A DNA stretch of 6,772 nucleotides, taken from positions 1 to 6,772 of the forward strand of contig JAJFMO010000200.1 of NCBI GenBank assembly GCA_020697475.1, written 5' to 3'. The position numbers and the translations under genes are program-made. Origin of the DNA: Paenibacillaceae bacterium. Lineage in GTDB: Bacteria > Bacillota > Bacilli > Paenibacillales > NBRC-103111. Position 1 is the stretch's first letter. Every line of letters begins with the position of its first letter. This document shows positions 6,341 through 6,772 of this stretch, piece after piece. The notes under the pieces were generated by a model. That model worked only from the letters and a program-made list of their open reading frames with translations, was not told the DNA's origin and searched no databases.

Positions 6341-6772
6341 GATGGGGAATATATTCCTCTTTGTAAAAATGAGTCTTCAGCAGGCTCATACACTCGTAAA
6401 AATCGTGGCGGATCACTTCCAGGTCAACATCTTTCCCATTGGACATCTGATGCGCGAACCCATCCGCCATCCAGGTCAGCATCTTCATCACCAAATTCGG
6501 ATTGATGCCGGCTTTAAATTTGGCGGATTCGATTCCTTCCAGGGCGATTTGATGGCGGTAAGCTTCCCCCCTAGCCAATATTTCTGCAATCTCCGACTTG
6601 ACCTCATCATCCGTTTCAAAGTACATCCTGGCTAAGAAGGCAGGAATGGCAGGATGTCGCTCCATGACCGAAATCTCGATATTGGCGGACATCAAGATTC
6701 GATCAAAGAAGTCGGTCACCGTGCGGTCAAACTTTTCATCCAACTCTTTCATCATGATCCCGCCGCACAAAT
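6327..6772 (-). CDS. TetR/AcrR-family transcriptional regulator (C-terminal part)
   Basis: About 148 codons of the C-terminal ligand-binding and dimerisation domain are visible. The helical, charged sequence with ERHPAIPAFLARMYF, EGIESAKFKAGINPNLVMKMLTWMADGFAHQM and a terminal HDFYECMSLLKTHFYKEEY is the usual layout of TetR regulators from Bacillota. The N-terminal helix-turn-helix, some 45-60 residues, must lie beyond the window edge. A TTG at 6770 is in frame but is probably an internal codon, as this domain does not stand alone. The stop abuts the rph start, so the regulator and the phosphotransferase are translationally coupled. TetR proteins are usually repressors released by a small hydrophobic ligand. 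Control of the rph unit, with a rifamycin or another drug as ligand, is a reasonable inference but not shown. Confidence 0.82.
   Translation of the reverse strand, partial: LCGGIMMKELDEKFDRTVTDFFDRILMSANIEISVMERHPAIPAFLARMYFETDDEVKSEIAEILARGEAYRHQIALEGIESAKFKAGINPNLVMKMLTWMADGFAHQMSNGKDVDLEVIRHDFYECMSLLKTHFYKEEYIPHREGE

Noticed and set aside
6327..6770. A complete 147-residue protein starting at the TTG at 6770
   Set aside because: The product would be a TetR ligand domain with no helix-turn-helix. The frame is open to the window edge, so it is better read as the end of a longer gene.
1..6772. CRISPR arrays, tRNA or rRNA genes, insertion sequences, and a rifamycin-associated element
   Set aside because: No regularly spaced repeats, RNA-gene signatures, transposase frames or terminal repeats were seen. 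The rph gene has no room for such an element directly upstream because it abuts the TetR gene, and the operon's promoter is outside the window.

Overview
The window looks like chromosomal DNA of a Gram-positive Bacillota bacterium, most probably a Paenibacillus or Bacillus relative. The grounds are strong purine-rich Shine-Dalgarno (SD) sites of the GGAGG type before nearly every gene, a TTG start that fits better than the nearest ATG, a rifamycin phosphotransferase closely resembling those I recall from Listeria and Bacillus, and a two-domain AraC regulator placed directly ahead of catabolic genes. The genus is an inference. Every supported gene is on the minus strand, so transcription runs from high to low coordinates, and coding density is high. 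The only larger gap between confident genes is about 2717-2930, which holds a terminator, an inverted repeat and a promoter.

Module A (6772 down to about 2850) is a drug-response type operon. It holds the C-terminal part of a TetR-family repressor, whose DNA-binding domain lies outside the window. The gene for a rifamycin phosphotransferase (rph) starts within a few bases of the repressor's stop codon. Then, 64 bases further on, comes a class I SAM-dependent methyltransferase with two predicted N-terminal membrane helices. A strong intrinsic terminator at 2850-2895 closes the module.

Module B (about 2850 down to 1 and beyond) is a sugar-type catabolic operon. An AraC regulator with its own likely promoter is followed after 12 bases by a double-cupin protein, after 3 bases by a Gfo/Idh/MocA dehydrogenase, and after 38 bases by a gene that begins with a secretion signal and runs off the window. 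The order fits a ligand-sensing regulator that drives enzymes handling a sugar or polyol, with a secreted or membrane protein next. The actual substrate cannot be read from the sequence.

Base composition differs between parts. Sampled lines of the AraC gene are near 40% G+C, rph near 50%, and the cupin and dehydrogenase genes 60-67%. This suggests that module B was assembled from pieces with different histories. The most interesting points are the TetR-rph-membrane methyltransferase arrangement, the substrate question for this rph, and the compact control region ahead of the AraC gene.
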